DNA of 64,000 bases from Oceanobacillus sp. FSL K6-2867 (GTDB lineage: Bacteria; Bacillota; Bacilli; Bacillales; Amphibacillaceae), in the NCBI RefSeq assembly GCF_037963145.1, contig NZ_CP150144.1, positions 806,001 to 870,000 of the forward strand. Direction: 5' to 3'. Every line of letters starts with the position of its first letter. Position 1 is the first letter of the stretch. The notes beneath the pieces are model-generated. The model saw only the letters and a list, made by a program, of their open reading frames with translations, was not told the DNA's origin and made no database searches. Both the position numbers and the translations under genes were made by a program. Of this stretch, positions 1 to 10,247 are shown one piece after another.

Positions 1-331
1 TAATAAAAATAATTCCAGCTAAAAAGACAGTTCCAAATACCACCTGATAGGATAAACCTTGTGTTGCAACAATACTAGCAAAATATGCATTTAACCCCAT
101 TCCGGGAGCAATTGCTATTGGGTAATTCGCGAATATGCCCATAATCAAAGTACCTACTATAGCAGCGATAACGGTTGCCATAAATACTTGTTCAAATGGA
201 ATTCCAACAGAAGATAAGATTGCAGGATTTACAACAACAATATAGGCCATCGTCAGAAATGTTGTTGTTCCAGCAACAACCTCCGTACGGATATCTGTAT
301 TATTTTGTTTTAGTTTAAAGCCTTTTTCCAT
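1..331 (-). CDS. NCS2 family (AzgA-type) purine permease, 3' part missing
   Basis: The first 110 codons read MEKGFKLKQN onward, with the AzgA-like pattern TFLTMAYIVVVNP near residues 24-36 and a second membrane segment ending APGMGLNAYF. This is the N-terminal signature of hypoxanthine/guanine/adenine permeases of the PbuG/PbuO type, which import purine bases across the cell membrane. The ATG at 331 follows an AAGGGG ribosome site. The gene runs off the left edge. I see no purine riboswitch in its leader, unlike B. subtilis pbuG, so base specificity is not assigned. Confidence 0.85.
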   Translation of the reverse strand, partial: MEKGFKLKQNNTDIRTEVVAGTTTFLTMAYIVVVNPAILSSVGIPFEQVFMATVIAAIVGTLIMGIFANYPIAIAPGMGLNAYFASIVATQGLSYQVVFGTVFLAGIIFI

Positions 332-373
332 ATAATACCCCTTACTTTCCGTATATTTTTACCAACGTTTACT

Positions 374-402
374 ATAATATTCGTTTCATTTGTATTTTGC
401 AA
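374..402 (-). promoter_or_regulatory. Sigma-A promoter of the purine permease
   Basis: On the minus strand TTGCAA (397-402) and TATTAT (374-379) are separated by 17 bp, about 40 bp upstream of the permease start. Sequence match only. Confidence 0.6.
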
Positions 403-633
403 TGGTTAAATTAAGTTTTAAGCTTAATTGTCACTGTTTTTTTGGATTATTTTAATTTGAATTGTTTGTAAACAGGAAATATGGAAGTAATGTGATTATA
501 CTGGAGTCTGCATTACTCAACTTTGCTAGGATTAGTTACAGCCATGGACAATTCATTTTGGGCTTAGGGGTAAAAGAAAAAGTCATTCATATTGTATCAT
601 GAGCTGAGAAGCCAGTTAATATGACCGATACAA

Positions 634-677
634 AAATAAAACCTTTGCCATTATTTTACACAGCAAAGGTTTTATTT
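634..677 (-). terminator. Rho-independent terminator after odhB
   Basis: A perfect 15-bp stem (634-648 with 663-677) ends in a T-rich run on the minus strand just past the odhB stop. The arms are also T/A-rich on the plus strand, so it could work in both directions. Confidence 0.8.
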
Positions 678-691
678 ATTCTAGTCAACTA

Positions 692-1960
692 TTAGCCTTC
701 TAATAATAAATCATATGGGTCTTCTAACATCTGTTTTACGCGTACAAGGAATTGAACAGCTTCTTTTCCGTCGACAATACGATGGTCATAGGATAATGCA
801 AGGTACATCATTGGACGGACTTGAATTGAATCATCAGGCATTACCATTGCTCGTTTAACAATATTATGCATTCCCAGGATTCCAACCTGTGGTGCATTTA
901 AAATTGGTGTAGACATCATGGAACCGAATGTTCCGCCATTCGTTATCGTAAACGTACCACCTTGTAAATCTTTTAAGCCTAGTTTATTATCGCGGGCTTT
1001 CTTACCAAGATCTACAATTGCTCCTTCAATGCCTGCAAAGTCAAGACGATCTGCATCACGTACTACTGGAACGACAAGCCCCTCTTCCGTAGATACTGCA
1101 ATACCAATATCATAGAATTTCTTCACAACTAATTCATTACCTTGAATTTCTGCATTCAGTAATGGAAATTCTTTTAGTGCTCCTACAACAGCTTTTGTAA
1201 AGAAAGACATAAAGCCGAGCTTTACACCATTTTTATCTTGGAATTTATCTTTACGCTGTTTACGTAGTTCCATAACAGCAGTCATATCCACTTCGTTAAA
1301 CGTCGTAAGCATTGCTGTTTCATGCTGTACATTTACAAGGTTTTTTGCAATTGTTTGACGACGGCGCGTCATTTTCACACGTTCAACCGGTTTATCAAAT
1401 TCCGTTTTAATCGCAGCTGCAGGCGCCTCCTGTTTGGCGGGCTTTGATGTTTTAGCCTCACTTGGTGCTTGTGCTGCTGTCTCTACATCTTCTGGGCGAA
1501 TGCGTCCCAGGAGATCACGAGCATTCACTTTACTCAAGTCAATATTTAGCTCACGTGCTCGTTTTCTGGCAGCCGGAGAAGCAATCACATCGGAATTGTT
1601 AGCATCACTTTCAGATTTTGCTGCTGTTGCTTTCGGAGCCCCTACTGATTCTTCTTGTTTTGCAGGAGCTTCCTGCTTCTCTTCTTTTGGTGTTTCAGCT
1701 GGTGCAGTTCCTCCACCAGCTTCCCCATTCTCATCCAAGCTTGCAATCGTATCACCTACAGAAACATCATCACCTACTTCACTGAGAATTTCGGTGATTA
1801 CCCCAGAAAATTCAGAGTTAACTTCCACGTTGACTTTGTCCGTTTCCAGCTCAACAATCGGATCTCCTTTTTCTACTTTATCCCCTTTTTTTACGAGCCA
1901 TTCTGCAATCGTACCTTCTGTAATGGATTCGGCTAGTTCTGGAATCTTAATTTCTTGCAC
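692..1960 (-). CDS. odhB: 2-oxoglutarate dehydrogenase E2, dihydrolipoyllysine succinyltransferase
   Basis: This E2 core enzyme transfers succinyl groups from the lipoyl arm to CoA in the TCA cycle. It has an N-terminal lipoyl domain (about residues 1-76, lipoyl lysine K42 in ETDKVNVEV), an Ala/Pro/Glu-rich linker, an E3/E1-binding domain (about 125-160, [15 protein letters not shown]), a second linker, and a catalytic domain ending in the active-site motif DHRIVDG (H393, D397). The 422-residue length is normal. The start is GTG with AAGGGGG 8 nt upstream. It overlaps the end of odhA by 14 bp, so the two are probably translationally coupled. No E3 (lpd) gene is present here. Confidence 0.95.
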   Translation of the reverse strand: MQEIKIPELAESITEGTIAEWLVKKGDKVEKGDPIVELETDKVNVEVNSEFSGVITEILSEVGDDVSVGDTIASLDENGEAGGGTAPAETPKEEKQEAPAKQEESVGAPKATAAKSESDANNSDVIASPAARKRARELNIDLSKVNARDLLGRIRPEDVETAAQAPSEAKTSKPAKQEAPAAAIKTEFDKPVERVKMTRRRQTIAKNLVNVQHETAMLTTFNEVDMTAVMELRKQRKDKFQDKNGVKLGFMSFFTKAVVGALKEFPLLNAEIQGNELVVKKFYDIGIAVSTEEGLVVPVVRDADRLDFAGIEGAIVDLGKKARDNKLGLKDLQGGTFTITNGGTFGSMMSTPILNAPQVGILGMHNIVKRAMVMPDDSIQVRPMMYLALSYDHRIVDGKEAVQFLVRVKQMLEDPYDLLLEG

Positions 1961-4829
1961 TGGATTTTCCCCCTTCAGATGTGTTTAGCGCTTGATAGAT
2001 AATTTTGTTTTGAGCCGTTTTATGAACACTCGGTATGCCTCCGGCAGGTGCTGAACGACTTGGTCTGCTTATTACACGTAACTTCTGCCCATCCTGTAAT
2101 AAATCCCGTAAGTAGTCATCCACAAAATTCCAAGCCCCCATATTTTTCGGCTCCTCTTGTACCCAGACAATTTCTTTTAGATTCGGTAATTGCTTCAACT
2201 CTTCTTCCAATGCTTTTTTCGGGAATGGATAAATCTGTTCCAATCGAATAGCTCGTAACCATTCATAGTTTTGCTCTGAATTTTCCATTGCCTCTTCAAT
2301 ATCAACCATGATTTTTCCGCTGCCGATTAAGAGACGTGTTGCACTTTCTCTCGTTATCTCTAAGCCTGGCTGGTTACGGAGTGTTTTGAACTTCCCTGTT
2401 GTAAATTCTTCTGCAGGTGATCCCATTTTCGGATGACGAATGAGACTGCTTTTTGGCGTCATTAGAATTAAAGGTCTTGCTTGTTCACGTCCACGCAATG
2501 CTGCTTGTCTGCGCAACAGATGGAAAAGCTGTGCTGAAGATGTAACATTCGCTACAATCCAGTTGTTTTCCGCTGCCATTTGTAAAAACCTTTCCAATCG
2601 TGCACTGGAATGTTCCGGCCCCTGCCCTTCATAACCGTGCGGCAGAAGTATAACCATATTCGATTTTTCTCCCCATTTAGCTCGTGAGGAAGAAATAAAT
2701 TGGTCGAATATGACTTGACCAGCATTTGCAAAATCACCAAATTGCGCTTCCCAAATAACTAGAGTATTTGGTGAATGAACACTATAACCATATTCGTAGC
2801 CTAAAACTGCTGCCTCTGATAACGGACTGTTTCGAATATCAAAGGATGCCTTTGCATCGCTTAATCCGTGCAGCGGACTGTATTTTTCATTTGTTGCCGT
2901 ATCGTGCAGCACGATATGACGGTGCGCAAATGTACCTCTTTCCGAATCTTGACCAGTGAGGCGTATTGGAATTCCATCTCGTAAGATTGATGCATATGCC
3001 CATGCTTCACCAGTACCCCAGTCTGCTACATTTCCTTCTTCCAGAGCCTTTTCACGGCGTTTTAGGATTTTTTCTGTTTTCTTGAATCCGCTAAAACCTT
3101 CTGGACGTTTCAGCAAATCTTTATTTAAAGCTCGCAATGTTTCCAGATCAATTGCTGTTTCAAACTGGTCCAAGCCATTTAACAGTACATCAGGCATTAA
3201 TTTCGCTTCCGGATGACCAATATCATGCTCTGTCATATTTTTATAAATATCGCTTAACTTGGTGTCAACATTCTCTTTGAGTTTATCGAATTCTCCTGCT
3301 TCGATAATGCTTCTTTCTTCCAATGTTTTAGCAAATAATTCGGCTACAGATGGATGTTTATCAATTTCTTGGTACAGTTTTGGCTGAGTTGTTCTTGGTT
3401 CATCCATTTCATTGTGACCATATCTACGGTAACCGACTAAATCAATCAAGAAATCTTTATGAAACTTCTTCCGGTACGCGTAGGCTATTTTGATAGCTGA
3501 CAGGCAAGAAATTGGATCATCAGCATTTACACGAATGACCGGTATTTCAAAACCTTTTGCTAAATCACTTGCATAACGAGTGGAACGCCCATCTTCACGG
3601 TCTGTTGTATAACCTAACAGGTTGTTTGCAATAATATGAAGCGCACCACCTGTATTATAACCAGGCAATCCACTTAAGTTTAACGTTTCTGCAACAACAC
3701 CTTCACCAATAAATGCTGCATCACCGTGAATAAGAACAGCAAGCGCTTTATTAAAGTCACGCTTCGGATAACCTTTTTCGGAACGGTCGTCTTGTGCAGC
3801 ACGTGCAAAACCTTCGACAACCGGATTCACAAATTCCAAATGTGAAGGATTATGCGCTAATGTAATACGGGTTTTTAATGCATCTCCATTACTAACTTCT
3901 TTTTTTGCCCCATAATGATATTTCACATCACCAGTCCAGCCATAATTAATTGCTGCTGAACCTTCTGATGGCATTAACTCTTTCTCTTTTGAGTAATTAA
4001 ACTCAGAGAATATTTTATCGTATGGCTTTCCTAAAACATTTGCAAGTACCGCTAGCCGGCCGCGATGAGCCATACCCATCATTACATTTTCAATTTTATC
4101 TTCAGCTGCGTAATGTACGATTCGATCAATCATCGGTACCATTACCTCTAAGCCTTCAATTGAAAATCGCTTTTGACCGACAAAGGTTTTTTGCAAGAAA
4201 TGTTCAAAGCCTTGGACATCTACAAGTCGCTCAAGAACTACTTTTCGCTGCTCATCCGTTAATTCGAGTCTAGCATTTCCAGTCTCAATTAAATCAAAAA
4301 GCCATTTTCGTTCTTCATTATTATTCACATGATCATATTCGAATGTGATGGTACCCGTATAATATTTCCTCAAACGGTTTACGACGTCAAGCCCATTCTC
4401 CACATCACTTGGAGCTTTATCCCATAGCCATGAGGCAGGGATACTTTTTAAATCTTCTTCTGTTAAACCATAGGTTTTCAATTCCAATAAATTTGTTTTG
4501 CTGCCTTTATAGCCACCAATCGAGTAAATATCAGCCTCGGTGTGACCGTAACGGCGAATAGCCTCAACAAGTTGCATCGCTGAGGTTAACTTTTTTACAC
4601 TGCTTGCTAATGTAGTTTGTGATACTGCTTGTTCTGCAGTTTCTTGTTGGTTCATCCAAGCAGGAGCCCCATAATTATCGAACATCTCTTTAATAGATGG
4701 TTCAATAGCTTCAGGGTCTTCTTTGTACAGTTCATACTGTTGTTCTAAATACCCCGAGTTTGGCCCATGAAATTGCTGCCAGAATCTCTGTACAGATTCT
4801 CCATTTTCTGCCACGTCTAATACCCCCAT
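1947..4829 (-). CDS. odhA: 2-oxoglutarate dehydrogenase E1, thiamine-diphosphate decarboxylase
   Basis: This 960-residue E1 subunit decarboxylates 2-oxoglutarate and reductively succinylates the lipoyl group of OdhB. The family's conserved blocks are present: [40 protein letters not shown], and in the C-terminal half [20 protein letters not shown]. The N-terminus [18 protein letters not shown] matches the E1o N-terminal segment. ATG at 4829 follows a GGGGGAAG ribosome site. It is the first gene of an odhAB transcript that ends at the terminator near 650. The length is close to that of B. subtilis OdhA. Confidence 0.95.
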   Translation of the reverse strand: MGVLDVAENGESVQRFWQQFHGPNSGYLEQQYELYKEDPEAIEPSIKEMFDNYGAPAWMNQQETAEQAVSQTTLASSVKKLTSAMQLVEAIRRYGHTEADIYSIGGYKGSKTNLLELKTYGLTEEDLKSIPASWLWDKAPSDVENGLDVVNRLRKYYTGTITFEYDHVNNNEERKWLFDLIETGNARLELTDEQRKVVLERLVDVQGFEHFLQKTFVGQKRFSIEGLEVMVPMIDRIVHYAAEDKIENVMMGMAHRGRLAVLANVLGKPYDKIFSEFNYSKEKELMPSEGSAAINYGWTGDVKYHYGAKKEVSNGDALKTRITLAHNPSHLEFVNPVVEGFARAAQDDRSEKGYPKRDFNKALAVLIHGDAAFIGEGVVAETLNLSGLPGYNTGGALHIIANNLLGYTTDREDGRSTRYASDLAKGFEIPVIRVNADDPISCLSAIKIAYAYRKKFHKDFLIDLVGYRRYGHNEMDEPRTTQPKLYQEIDKHPSVAELFAKTLEERSIIEAGEFDKLKENVDTKLSDIYKNMTEHDIGHPEAKLMPDVLLNGLDQFETAIDLETLRALNKDLLKRPEGFSGFKKTEKILKRREKALEEGNVADWGTGEAWAYASILRDGIPIRLTGQDSERGTFAHRHIVLHDTATNEKYSPLHGLSDAKASFDIRNSPLSEAAVLGYEYGYSVHSPNTLVIWEAQFGDFANAGQVIFDQFISSSRAKWGEKSNMVILLPHGYEGQGPEHSSARLERFLQMAAENNWIVANVTSSAQLFHLLRRQAALRGREQARPLILMTPKSSLIRHPKMGSPAEEFTTGKFKTLRNQPGLEITRESATRLLIGSGKIMVDIEEAMENSEQNYEWLRAIRLEQIYPFPKKALEEELKQLPNLKEIVWVQEEPKNMGAWNFVDDYLRDLLQDGQKLRVISRPSRSAPAGGIPSVHKTAQNKIIYQALNTSEGGKSSARN

Positions 4830-4900
4830 CAGAAGTTAACTTCCCCCGCTATGTAAACGGTTCAATTTTATTATAGATATCTAGCCCTGTTTCATCAACT

Positions 4901-4929
4901 AATATACCTTATTTTCCGCCTACTTACAA
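4901..4929 (-). promoter_or_regulatory. Candidate sigma-A promoter of odhAB
   Basis: TTGTAA (4924-4929) and TATATT (4901-4906) lie 17 bp apart on the minus strand, about 70 bp before the odhA start. The rest of 4930-5095 is AT-rich with no further gene; I saw no cre box there. Confidence 0.5.
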
Positions 4930-5095
4930 CATATGTACATACTTTTATATATTGTTTATTTATTCCTAATTTTACTTAAATTATAGTAAAAAATACCTCA
5001 ACATTAAAGGTTAAAAATTACGCTTTACAGTTCCCTTTATCAGAGGGATAAAAGCAAATAAATTTATGATAGTTTCCTTATCGCAAAAACTTCGT

Positions 5096-5101
5096 TATAA
5101 T
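5096..5101 (+). promoter_or_regulatory. -10 element of the small peptide gene
   Basis: TATAAT on the plus strand lies about 50 bp before the peptide start. The hexamer 17 bp upstream (TTTCCT) is a poor -35 element. Confidence 0.35.
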
Positions 5102-5153
5102 AAGTACATATTCGATTAAAACGCTTTATTTCCATATTAAGGAGGATATTTTC

Positions 5154-5255
5154 ATGAAATTAGCATTGCTTATGGGTGTTATCTTAACGTTTGTTGTTTC
5201 ATTTTTCACTTCCGGCTACGAATCAAAACCAGGGGTGCCTAAGAAAAATCAATAA
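5154..5255 (+). CDS. Small hydrophobic peptide, 33 residues, unknown function
   Basis: MKLALLMGVILTFVVSFF followed by a polar tail TSGYESKPGVPKKNQ. An excellent AAGGAGGAT ribosome site precedes the ATG, and a terminator follows the stop, so it has all the parts of a real gene. It has one hydrophobic stretch (residues 2-18) and a basic C-terminus, which fits a small membrane peptide or a secreted leader. I do not recognise a family. It is divergent from odhA and convergent with trmL. Confidence 0.6.
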   Translation: MKLALLMGVILTFVVSFFTSGYESKPGVPKKNQ

Positions 5256-5290
5256 CAGCATTAATTTCTTAAATGAAGTATCAAATTCTA

Positions 5291-5328
5291 GAAAACCCGT
5301 CCGGCATTTTCGCCGAACGGGTTTTCTT
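5291..5328. terminator. Bidirectional terminator between the peptide gene and trmL
   Basis: The hairpin has a 14-bp stem (AAAACCCGT/ACGGGTTTT outer part, CGGC/GCCG inner part, one mismatch) and a 6-nt loop. It is bounded by A and T runs, so it can end transcripts from both sides. Confidence 0.85.
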
Positions 5329-5329
5329 C

Positions 5330-5806
5330 CTATGTTAATTTCGGAAAGCCCTGCTGCCTTAATGCTTCATAGATAATAATCGCAGCGGTATTCGACAGGT
5401 TCAAAGACCTTACCTTATCATTCATATGAATCCTCAGACATTGATCTTCCTTACCGATTAAAAGCTCTTTCGGAAATCCAGTTGACTCCCTTCCAAAAAC
5501 GAAAAATATATCTTCCTCTGTGTCGCTGTAATCAAAATCGGAATAGTGCTTTGTTCCGAAGTTTTCAATATAATAATAGACACCATTAGGATATTGTTCA
5601 TATAATTGCTCCATCGAATCATGCTCCTGAACATCAACATGCTTCCAATAATCCAATCCAGCTCTCCGCAGCATCTTATCGTCTGTTGAAAAACCAAGTG
5701 GATGAATCAGATGAAGTGCAGTATCTGTTGCTAAACACGTTCTGCCGATATTTCCCGTATTCGCAGGTATCTCTGGTTGGTATAATACGACATGTAAACT
5801 CACCAT
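5330..5806 (-). CDS. trmL: tRNA (cytidine/uridine-34 2'-O)-methyltransferase TrmL
   Basis: This SPOUT-class methyltransferase modifies the wobble nucleotide of tRNA-Leu. The 158-residue protein shows the family's NTGNIGRTCLAT near the N-terminus, the FGRESTGFPKELL knot segment, and the C-terminal cofactor loop RSLNLSNTAAIIIYEALRQQ. The size is typical of YibK/CspR. The start is ATG at 5806 (AAGGAG 5 nt upstream); the next-codon GTG is also possible. The order trmL, amidase, queG matches cspR-yhbB-yhbA in B. subtilis, which supports orthology. Confidence 0.93.
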   Translation of the reverse strand: MVSLHVVLYQPEIPANTGNIGRTCLATDTALHLIHPLGFSTDDKMLRRAGLDYWKHVDVQEHDSMEQLYEQYPNGVYYYIENFGTKHYSDFDYSDTEEDIFFVFGRESTGFPKELLIGKEDQCLRIHMNDKVRSLNLSNTAAIIIYEALRQQGFPKLT

Positions 5807-5854
5807 TCATTCTCCTTACCAATTTATTAACCCATTAACCATACTATTATAGCA

Positions 5855-6703
5855 TTATTCATCCCCAATACGGAAAAATTTATAGTCAATATCTGGCGTC
5901 CATGCGGTTGAATCCTCATAAGACCAATAACGATTTCTGCTATTATCCGTGTGTGCGTTAACAAGCGGCATCCCGTAGGCATCTTTAGCAACAACAATCG
6001 TATTATGATCCCACCTGCCATCTCCCTGGAAATCATAACAAATTACATCCCCTGGAATAAGCTGATCTGCTCGCTCCATTTCTTTTCCTTTCAATCCTTG
6101 AGTGGAGCCACTCAAATACCATCTTAATGAATGAGCTACTGCCCAGCTGAAGCTCCAATCATCTGATTGATACCACCAGCCCCGTTCTCTAACAGGCGCC
6201 CCCCGCATTGGTGCTCCACCAGCACGCAGACATTGTGAAACATAGTTTGTACAGTCAACATCAAAGACACGATATTCCGGATTATAACTATTCCACCAAC
6301 GCTCAGCATATTGGACAGCAGCTAAACGGTCATAGGAGAACCTTTCCTCCTGCCCCCGTGTTTTCAATTCCTGTTCGATTCCCTTTATATTTGCAACAGC
6401 TTTTCTTTCAACTTCCTGATGATCTTTTACAGCACCGTTATCACATCGAAAACGATATGGTACAAGATGCTCTTCTACGTAAATCTGGTCCTTTTGCTTA
6501 ATGACATATCGAAGGTGCAGTGAATAATCAAAATATATGCTGTTATCATATCGAAGCTTGTGAAAAGTTTTTCCATTAGCGCCTAACCGAACTATTTCAG
6601 CCTCCCGCTCTTTTAGTGAAGCCCGTTTTCGTGTCCACCAATTTGGGACTTCATCCGATTCGTCTTGAAAAAACTTAAGCCATAGCTGCTTTATTTTTTC
6701 CAT
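5855..6703 (-). CDS. Amidase-domain protein (YhbB-like, putative cysteine peptidase fold)
   Basis: About 282 residues. The C-terminal half has the pattern of the putative amidase domain family: DCTNYVSQCLRAGGAPMRG (candidate catalytic Cys), SWAVAHSLRWYL, PGDVICYDFQGDGRWDHNTIVV (candidate His) and VNAHTDNSRNRYW (second conserved His segment). The N-terminal half is charged and has no signal peptide. ATG 6703 is chosen because GGAGGGG lies 7 nt upstream; a TTG 18 nt earlier overlaps that site. It lies between trmL and queG, as yhbB does in B. subtilis. Substrate unknown. Confidence 0.8.
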   Translation of the reverse strand: MEKIKQLWLKFFQDESDEVPNWWTRKRASLKEREAEIVRLGANGKTFHKLRYDNSIYFDYSLHLRYVIKQKDQIYVEEHLVPYRFRCDNGAVKDHQEVERKAVANIKGIEQELKTRGQEERFSYDRLAAVQYAERWWNSYNPEYRVFDVDCTNYVSQCLRAGGAPMRGAPVRERGWWYQSDDWSFSWAVAHSLRWYLSGSTQGLKGKEMERADQLIPGDVICYDFQGDGRWDHNTIVVAKDAYGMPLVNAHTDNSRNRYWSYEDSTAWTPDIDYKFFRIGDE

Positions 6704-6758
6704 AAAAAATCCCCTCCACAAAAAGTATATGGAGGGAAAGCTTGACTTAATATCTCAA

Positions 6759-7904
6759 TTATTTAACTCCTGATTTTTGCTTAAATTCAAGCCCTTTTTC
6801 CATTTCAAATAATACTTGATCGTCTTTTTCCTTTTCCATGGCAGCTTCAATCGCTTGGAATGATTCCTCGGTTCCAATTTTTCCGAGAGCCCAGGCTGCA
6901 GTACCCCGTATTACCGGACGGGGATCTTCCTTCATCACTTGAATCATTTCCGGAACAGCATTCTTATCCTTATAATGACCAAGTGCGATTAATGCATTTC
7001 GCTGCAAAGGTTTCTTGCCACGCCATGAACCTGACATATGGCCAAAGTTATCCTTAAATGACCGATTAGAAATTCGCAGCATTGGCACAAGCTTCGGTTT
7101 TGCCAAATCATGCTCCGGTTCAAATTCAGGGTGAATATGTGAATCAATTCCTTTATTTCTTGGACAAACCTGCTGGCATGTATCACATCCATAAAGGCGG
7201 TTTCCCAGCTTTGTGCGAAATTCCTCTGGCAGGAAATCCTTAGTTTGCGTTAAAAAGGCAATACAGCGCTGTGCATTTAATCTTCCTGCTTCGACTAAAG
7301 CCCCTGTTGGGCATGCGTCCATGCATTTCGTGCAATCACCACAGCTGTCCTCAAGCGGGGCATCAGGAACAAACGGGATATTCGTAATCATCTCGCCTAA
7401 ATAGACAAATGATCCAAATTCCGGCGTAATAATGGATGTATTTTTCCCGCTAAATCCAATTCCCGCTCTTTCTGCAACTGCACGATCTGAAAGTTCTCCA
7501 GTATCAACCATCACTTTATTGCTTGCATCTGGAACCTTATCCCGAATAAAAGCAGCAAGCTTTTCTAAACGATCACGTAAAACAACATGATAATCAATTC
7601 CCCAAGATGCACGAGCGAATAACCCACGCCGTTCCTCTTTCGTACTTCTTGGAGCATCTTTCATACGTGAAGGGTAGGCAATTGCAATGGAAATAATCGA
7701 CTGCGCTTCAGGTAAAAGACGTTGTGGCTCCGTGCGTTCCTCAAGGGTTCCCTTTTCAAAACCAGATTGAAAATTCGATTCCTGCTGTCTTCTTAACCGC
7801 TCCCTCAATTCCCCAAATACATCTGCTGAGGCAAAGCCAATTTTATCGATGCCAATTTCTTTTGCATAATCAATTATCTCCTGTTTCAATTGCTCTGTTC
7901 TCAT
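6759..7904 (-). CDS. queG: Epoxyqueuosine reductase
   Basis: This cytosolic cobalamin/Fe-S enzyme performs the last step of queuosine synthesis in tRNA, reducing epoxyqueuosine. The 381-residue protein has the N-terminal catalytic region with the conserved Asp in VDTGELSDRAVAERAG (D140 region) and two 4Fe-4S cysteine sets: CGDCTKCMDACP (C188, C191, C194, C198) and CDTCQQVCP (C240, C243, C247). A C-terminal HEAT-like repeat follows (VIRGTAAWALGKIG). ATG 7904 has GGGAGG 8 nt upstream. Confidence 0.95.
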   Translation of the reverse strand: MRTEQLKQEIIDYAKEIGIDKIGFASADVFGELRERLRRQQESNFQSGFEKGTLEERTEPQRLLPEAQSIISIAIAYPSRMKDAPRSTKEERRGLFARASWGIDYHVVLRDRLEKLAAFIRDKVPDASNKVMVDTGELSDRAVAERAGIGFSGKNTSIITPEFGSFVYLGEMITNIPFVPDAPLEDSCGDCTKCMDACPTGALVEAGRLNAQRCIAFLTQTKDFLPEEFRTKLGNRLYGCDTCQQVCPRNKGIDSHIHPEFEPEHDLAKPKLVPMLRISNRSFKDNFGHMSGSWRGKKPLQRNALIALGHYKDKNAVPEMIQVMKEDPRPVIRGTAAWALGKIGTEESFQAIEAAMEKEKDDQVLFEMEKGLEFKQKSGVK

Positions 7905-7920
7905 CTGAACAACCTCCCTT

Positions 7921-9624
7921 CTATTTTTGTTTTACTATTGCTGTACGCATGCGATTTAATACAGCTGCAATCTCATGCCGTCGGGGCCGTGCAAGATCTC
8001 CTGGATGCTCACTTTTAAATACAGTGAATGAAGCCAAACCAGAGTCATTCAACTGATTTTCGATGCCATCCAACACTTCCTTCAATGTTTTATGCTTGAG
8101 TGCATTCGTACGTGCCATGTAATGAATCATTTCAGCAATCATACGGGTTTGCGATAAGTCAATCAGTTGTTCTGTAAAATCAAAGTTAATCGGTGTCTTG
8201 CCCATTATAATTTGATGGAGTCCTTTAGCTTGTATCTTCATTCGACTTGCTTTTTCAAGCTTTAACGATTGAGGCTGAAAAATGCGATTGGTTACTGCAT
8301 TAAAATCTGATTGGGCAACGACCTGGCGTTGGATTGGATGCTCTTCTAAAATCGCCCTTGCTCGTTCCGTTACATCATAAGGTACATATTCATCCATCAT
8401 TATAACCGAATCTGCAGCAGAGAAATAATCACCAGACCCTCCCATAACAAGAATCGCAGATACACCAAGATGATCAGAAAGCTGTTTAATTCGATCAATA
8501 AATGGTGTAATTGGTTCCTTCTCACGACTTACAAGCTGATGCATGCGATAATCACGAATCATAAAATTTGTTGCGCTCGTATCCTCATCAATGAGCAGTG
8601 TTGTTGCTCCAGCCTCTAATGCTTCCATCACATTAGCTGCCTGCGAAGTACTTCCGCTTGCATTTTCCGTAGAAAAAGATGTTGTATCTTGCGCATTCGG
8701 TAGGTTATTTATAAAAGGAGATATATTTACTGCAGTAACCTGCCTTCCATCCTCAGCACGAATCTTCACTGCATCTGGATCTGTTAAGACGTATTCACGA
8801 CCATCACCTTTTGTATGATCGTATACACCGCGTTCAATAGCCTTCAGCAGAGTACTTTTTCCATGGTAGCCCCCACCAACAATTAAAGTAATTCCTTTTT
8901 TAACAGCCATTCCTTTTAACGGCTGCTCTTGATGTGGTATTATTATGCAAACCTCAGATGCTTTCGGACTTTGAAATGGTACGGCATGTTTAAGCGGCGT
9001 ATTCCGAATGCCACTTTCACGCGGCAGGAGAGATCCATTTGCAATAAAAGCAATCCAATTTTGCTGATTCATTTCATGACGAATCGCTTCCTGCTGATCA
9101 GCTAGCTTCATCGCGGCCTCTATTTCTTTATCTGTTATGTTAAATACAGAATTTTTTATGAGTGCCGGAATTTCAGTTGCAAAGAGTTTCTCTGCTTCTC
9201 TTGCATTTATACGCCGGCCATTTGCAGGCAAACCAACTGAAATACAAACCGTTATCATTTTTGGACTAATTTGCAATGCAGTTCGTTCCAATACTTCCTG
9301 TCCAGGACGATCGAAGAAAATCATTCCGCTTTTACCAGAGCCTTTCACTGAAAAAGCTTGTTTACCCGTTTCTTTTCCTACAGCTCGTGCAAACGCATCC
9401 TCTACAGCTGTTTTTCGCATTGAAGTTGTTAACCATTTCGCCCGAATTGGTCGTTTCGAATCAGGGATAACTACCCGAATCTTGGATGGAGTCGCAAAAG
9501 GATCTCCTTGCACATAATCTATATATAAGTCATACTCTTCAAACTTGTAGTGACCCTGAATGCTTTTATATCCTTTATAACTTTTATTATCTAGTTGTCT
9601 TAATTGCCGAAGCAGATTTTTCAT
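7921..9624 (-). CDS. ABC-class ATPase domain protein, function unknown
   Basis: A 567-residue soluble protein of the family described as predicted ATPase of the ABC class. It has the Walker A GGGYHGKSTLLKAIERG in mid-protein, preceded by the long N-terminal domain typical of the family (KGYKSIQGHYKF, ATPSKIRVVIP), and an acidic Walker B-like segment TTLLIDEDTSATNFM. No membrane segment and no paired permease are seen, so it is not a transporter component. It lies 16 bp upstream of queG on the same strand and is probably co-transcribed. Role not known. Confidence 0.85.
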   Translation of the reverse strand: MKNLLRQLRQLDNKSYKGYKSIQGHYKFEEYDLYIDYVQGDPFATPSKIRVVIPDSKRPIRAKWLTTSMRKTAVEDAFARAVGKETGKQAFSVKGSGKSGMIFFDRPGQEVLERTALQISPKMITVCISVGLPANGRRINAREAEKLFATEIPALIKNSVFNITDKEIEAAMKLADQQEAIRHEMNQQNWIAFIANGSLLPRESGIRNTPLKHAVPFQSPKASEVCIIIPHQEQPLKGMAVKKGITLIVGGGYHGKSTLLKAIERGVYDHTKGDGREYVLTDPDAVKIRAEDGRQVTAVNISPFINNLPNAQDTTSFSTENASGSTSQAANVMEALEAGATTLLIDEDTSATNFMIRDYRMHQLVSREKEPITPFIDRIKQLSDHLGVSAILVMGGSGDYFSAADSVIMMDEYVPYDVTERARAILEEHPIQRQVVAQSDFNAVTNRIFQPQSLKLEKASRMKIQAKGLHQIIMGKTPINFDFTEQLIDLSQTRMIAEMIHYMARTNALKHKTLKEVLDGIENQLNDSGLASFTVFKSEHPGDLARPRRHEIAAVLNRMRTAIVKQK

Positions 9625-9703
9625 CGTAATCCCTCATCAGATAATTATTTCCTATAGAATACTATTTTAAAAATGATGAATTCAAGTATGAAGATTTTAT
9701 AGA

Positions 9704-9752
9704 AATTAAAAACGCAACGCTTCGTAATCCTACTTTTACGAAACACTGCGTT
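9704..9752 (-). terminator. Terminator of the tRNA-Gly transcript
   Basis: In minus-strand RNA a 17-bp stem (three G-U pairs) forms between 9736-9752 and 9711-9727, followed by TTTTT. It lies 13 nt after the tRNA 3' end. Confidence 0.8.
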
Positions 9753-9764
9753 ATCACATATGTA

Positions 9765-9838
9765 TGGAGCGGGTGAAGGGAATCGAACCCTCATCATCAG
9801 CTTGGAAGGCTGAGGTTTTACCACTAAACTACACCCGC
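9765..9838 (-). tRNA. tRNA-Gly (anticodon UCC), CCA encoded
   Basis: The minus strand folds as a cloverleaf: acceptor GCGGGTG/CACCCGC, D-loop AGTGGTAAA, anticodon loop CTTCCAA giving UCC, and TpsiC GGTTCGATTCC. Discriminator U is followed by an encoded CCA (9765-9767), usual for Bacillus glycine tRNAs. It is single and not in a cluster. Confidence 0.96.
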
Positions 9839-9871
9839 AAATTAATATTTGTTTTTTTAATGACAAATAAT

Positions 9872-9900
9872 ATTATAGCAATCCAATAAAAACAAGTCAA
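9872..9900 (-). promoter_or_regulatory. Strong sigma-A promoter of tRNA-Gly
   Basis: TTGACT (9895-9900) and a perfect TATAAT (9872-9877) are separated by 17 bp, about 34 bp upstream of the tRNA 5' end. The following 9901-10230 holds no gene that I can support. Confidence 0.85.
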
Positions 9901-10247
9901 TAGTAATTTCATCATTTTTTTATTAGAAAACTTGGCATTCGACAAGTTTTTAGGAGAAGGGATTAGTTGCACTATGCAGGAAAGAAAGTTTTTTATACTT
10001 TCTTGTCAAAAGATTTACTTTGTAATATGAATATTGAAAAATACAAATGAATAGACTTTTCCTTGATACGATATTAATAAGCAATCAGTTTCATAATTTC
10101 TAATTATTCTATATTTACATTATAGAGTAGAGACTATAAACTAGGAATATGGTTTTAAAGACGGATGTTCAAAAACGTTAAAAGTGTCAATGAAGTTTTC
10201 AGCTACTTCTTCCTTTGAACCCGTACTTAAAAGAAAGGGGCTTATAT

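Noticed and set aside
360..400. Possible PurBox (CGAA...) near the purine permease promoter
   Set aside because: Only one half-site is recognisable and it lacks the conserved C's of the PurR consensus; not enough to call.
1434..1988. A 184-codon plus-strand frame
   Set aside because: Antisense to odhB, rich in Ser/Ala from the complement of the linker codons; the shadow of a real gene.
9645..9866. An open frame of 73 codons on the minus strand
   Set aside because: It reads through the tRNA-Gly gene (SKLMMRVRFPSPAP is the usual false translation of a tRNA) and has no ribosome site.
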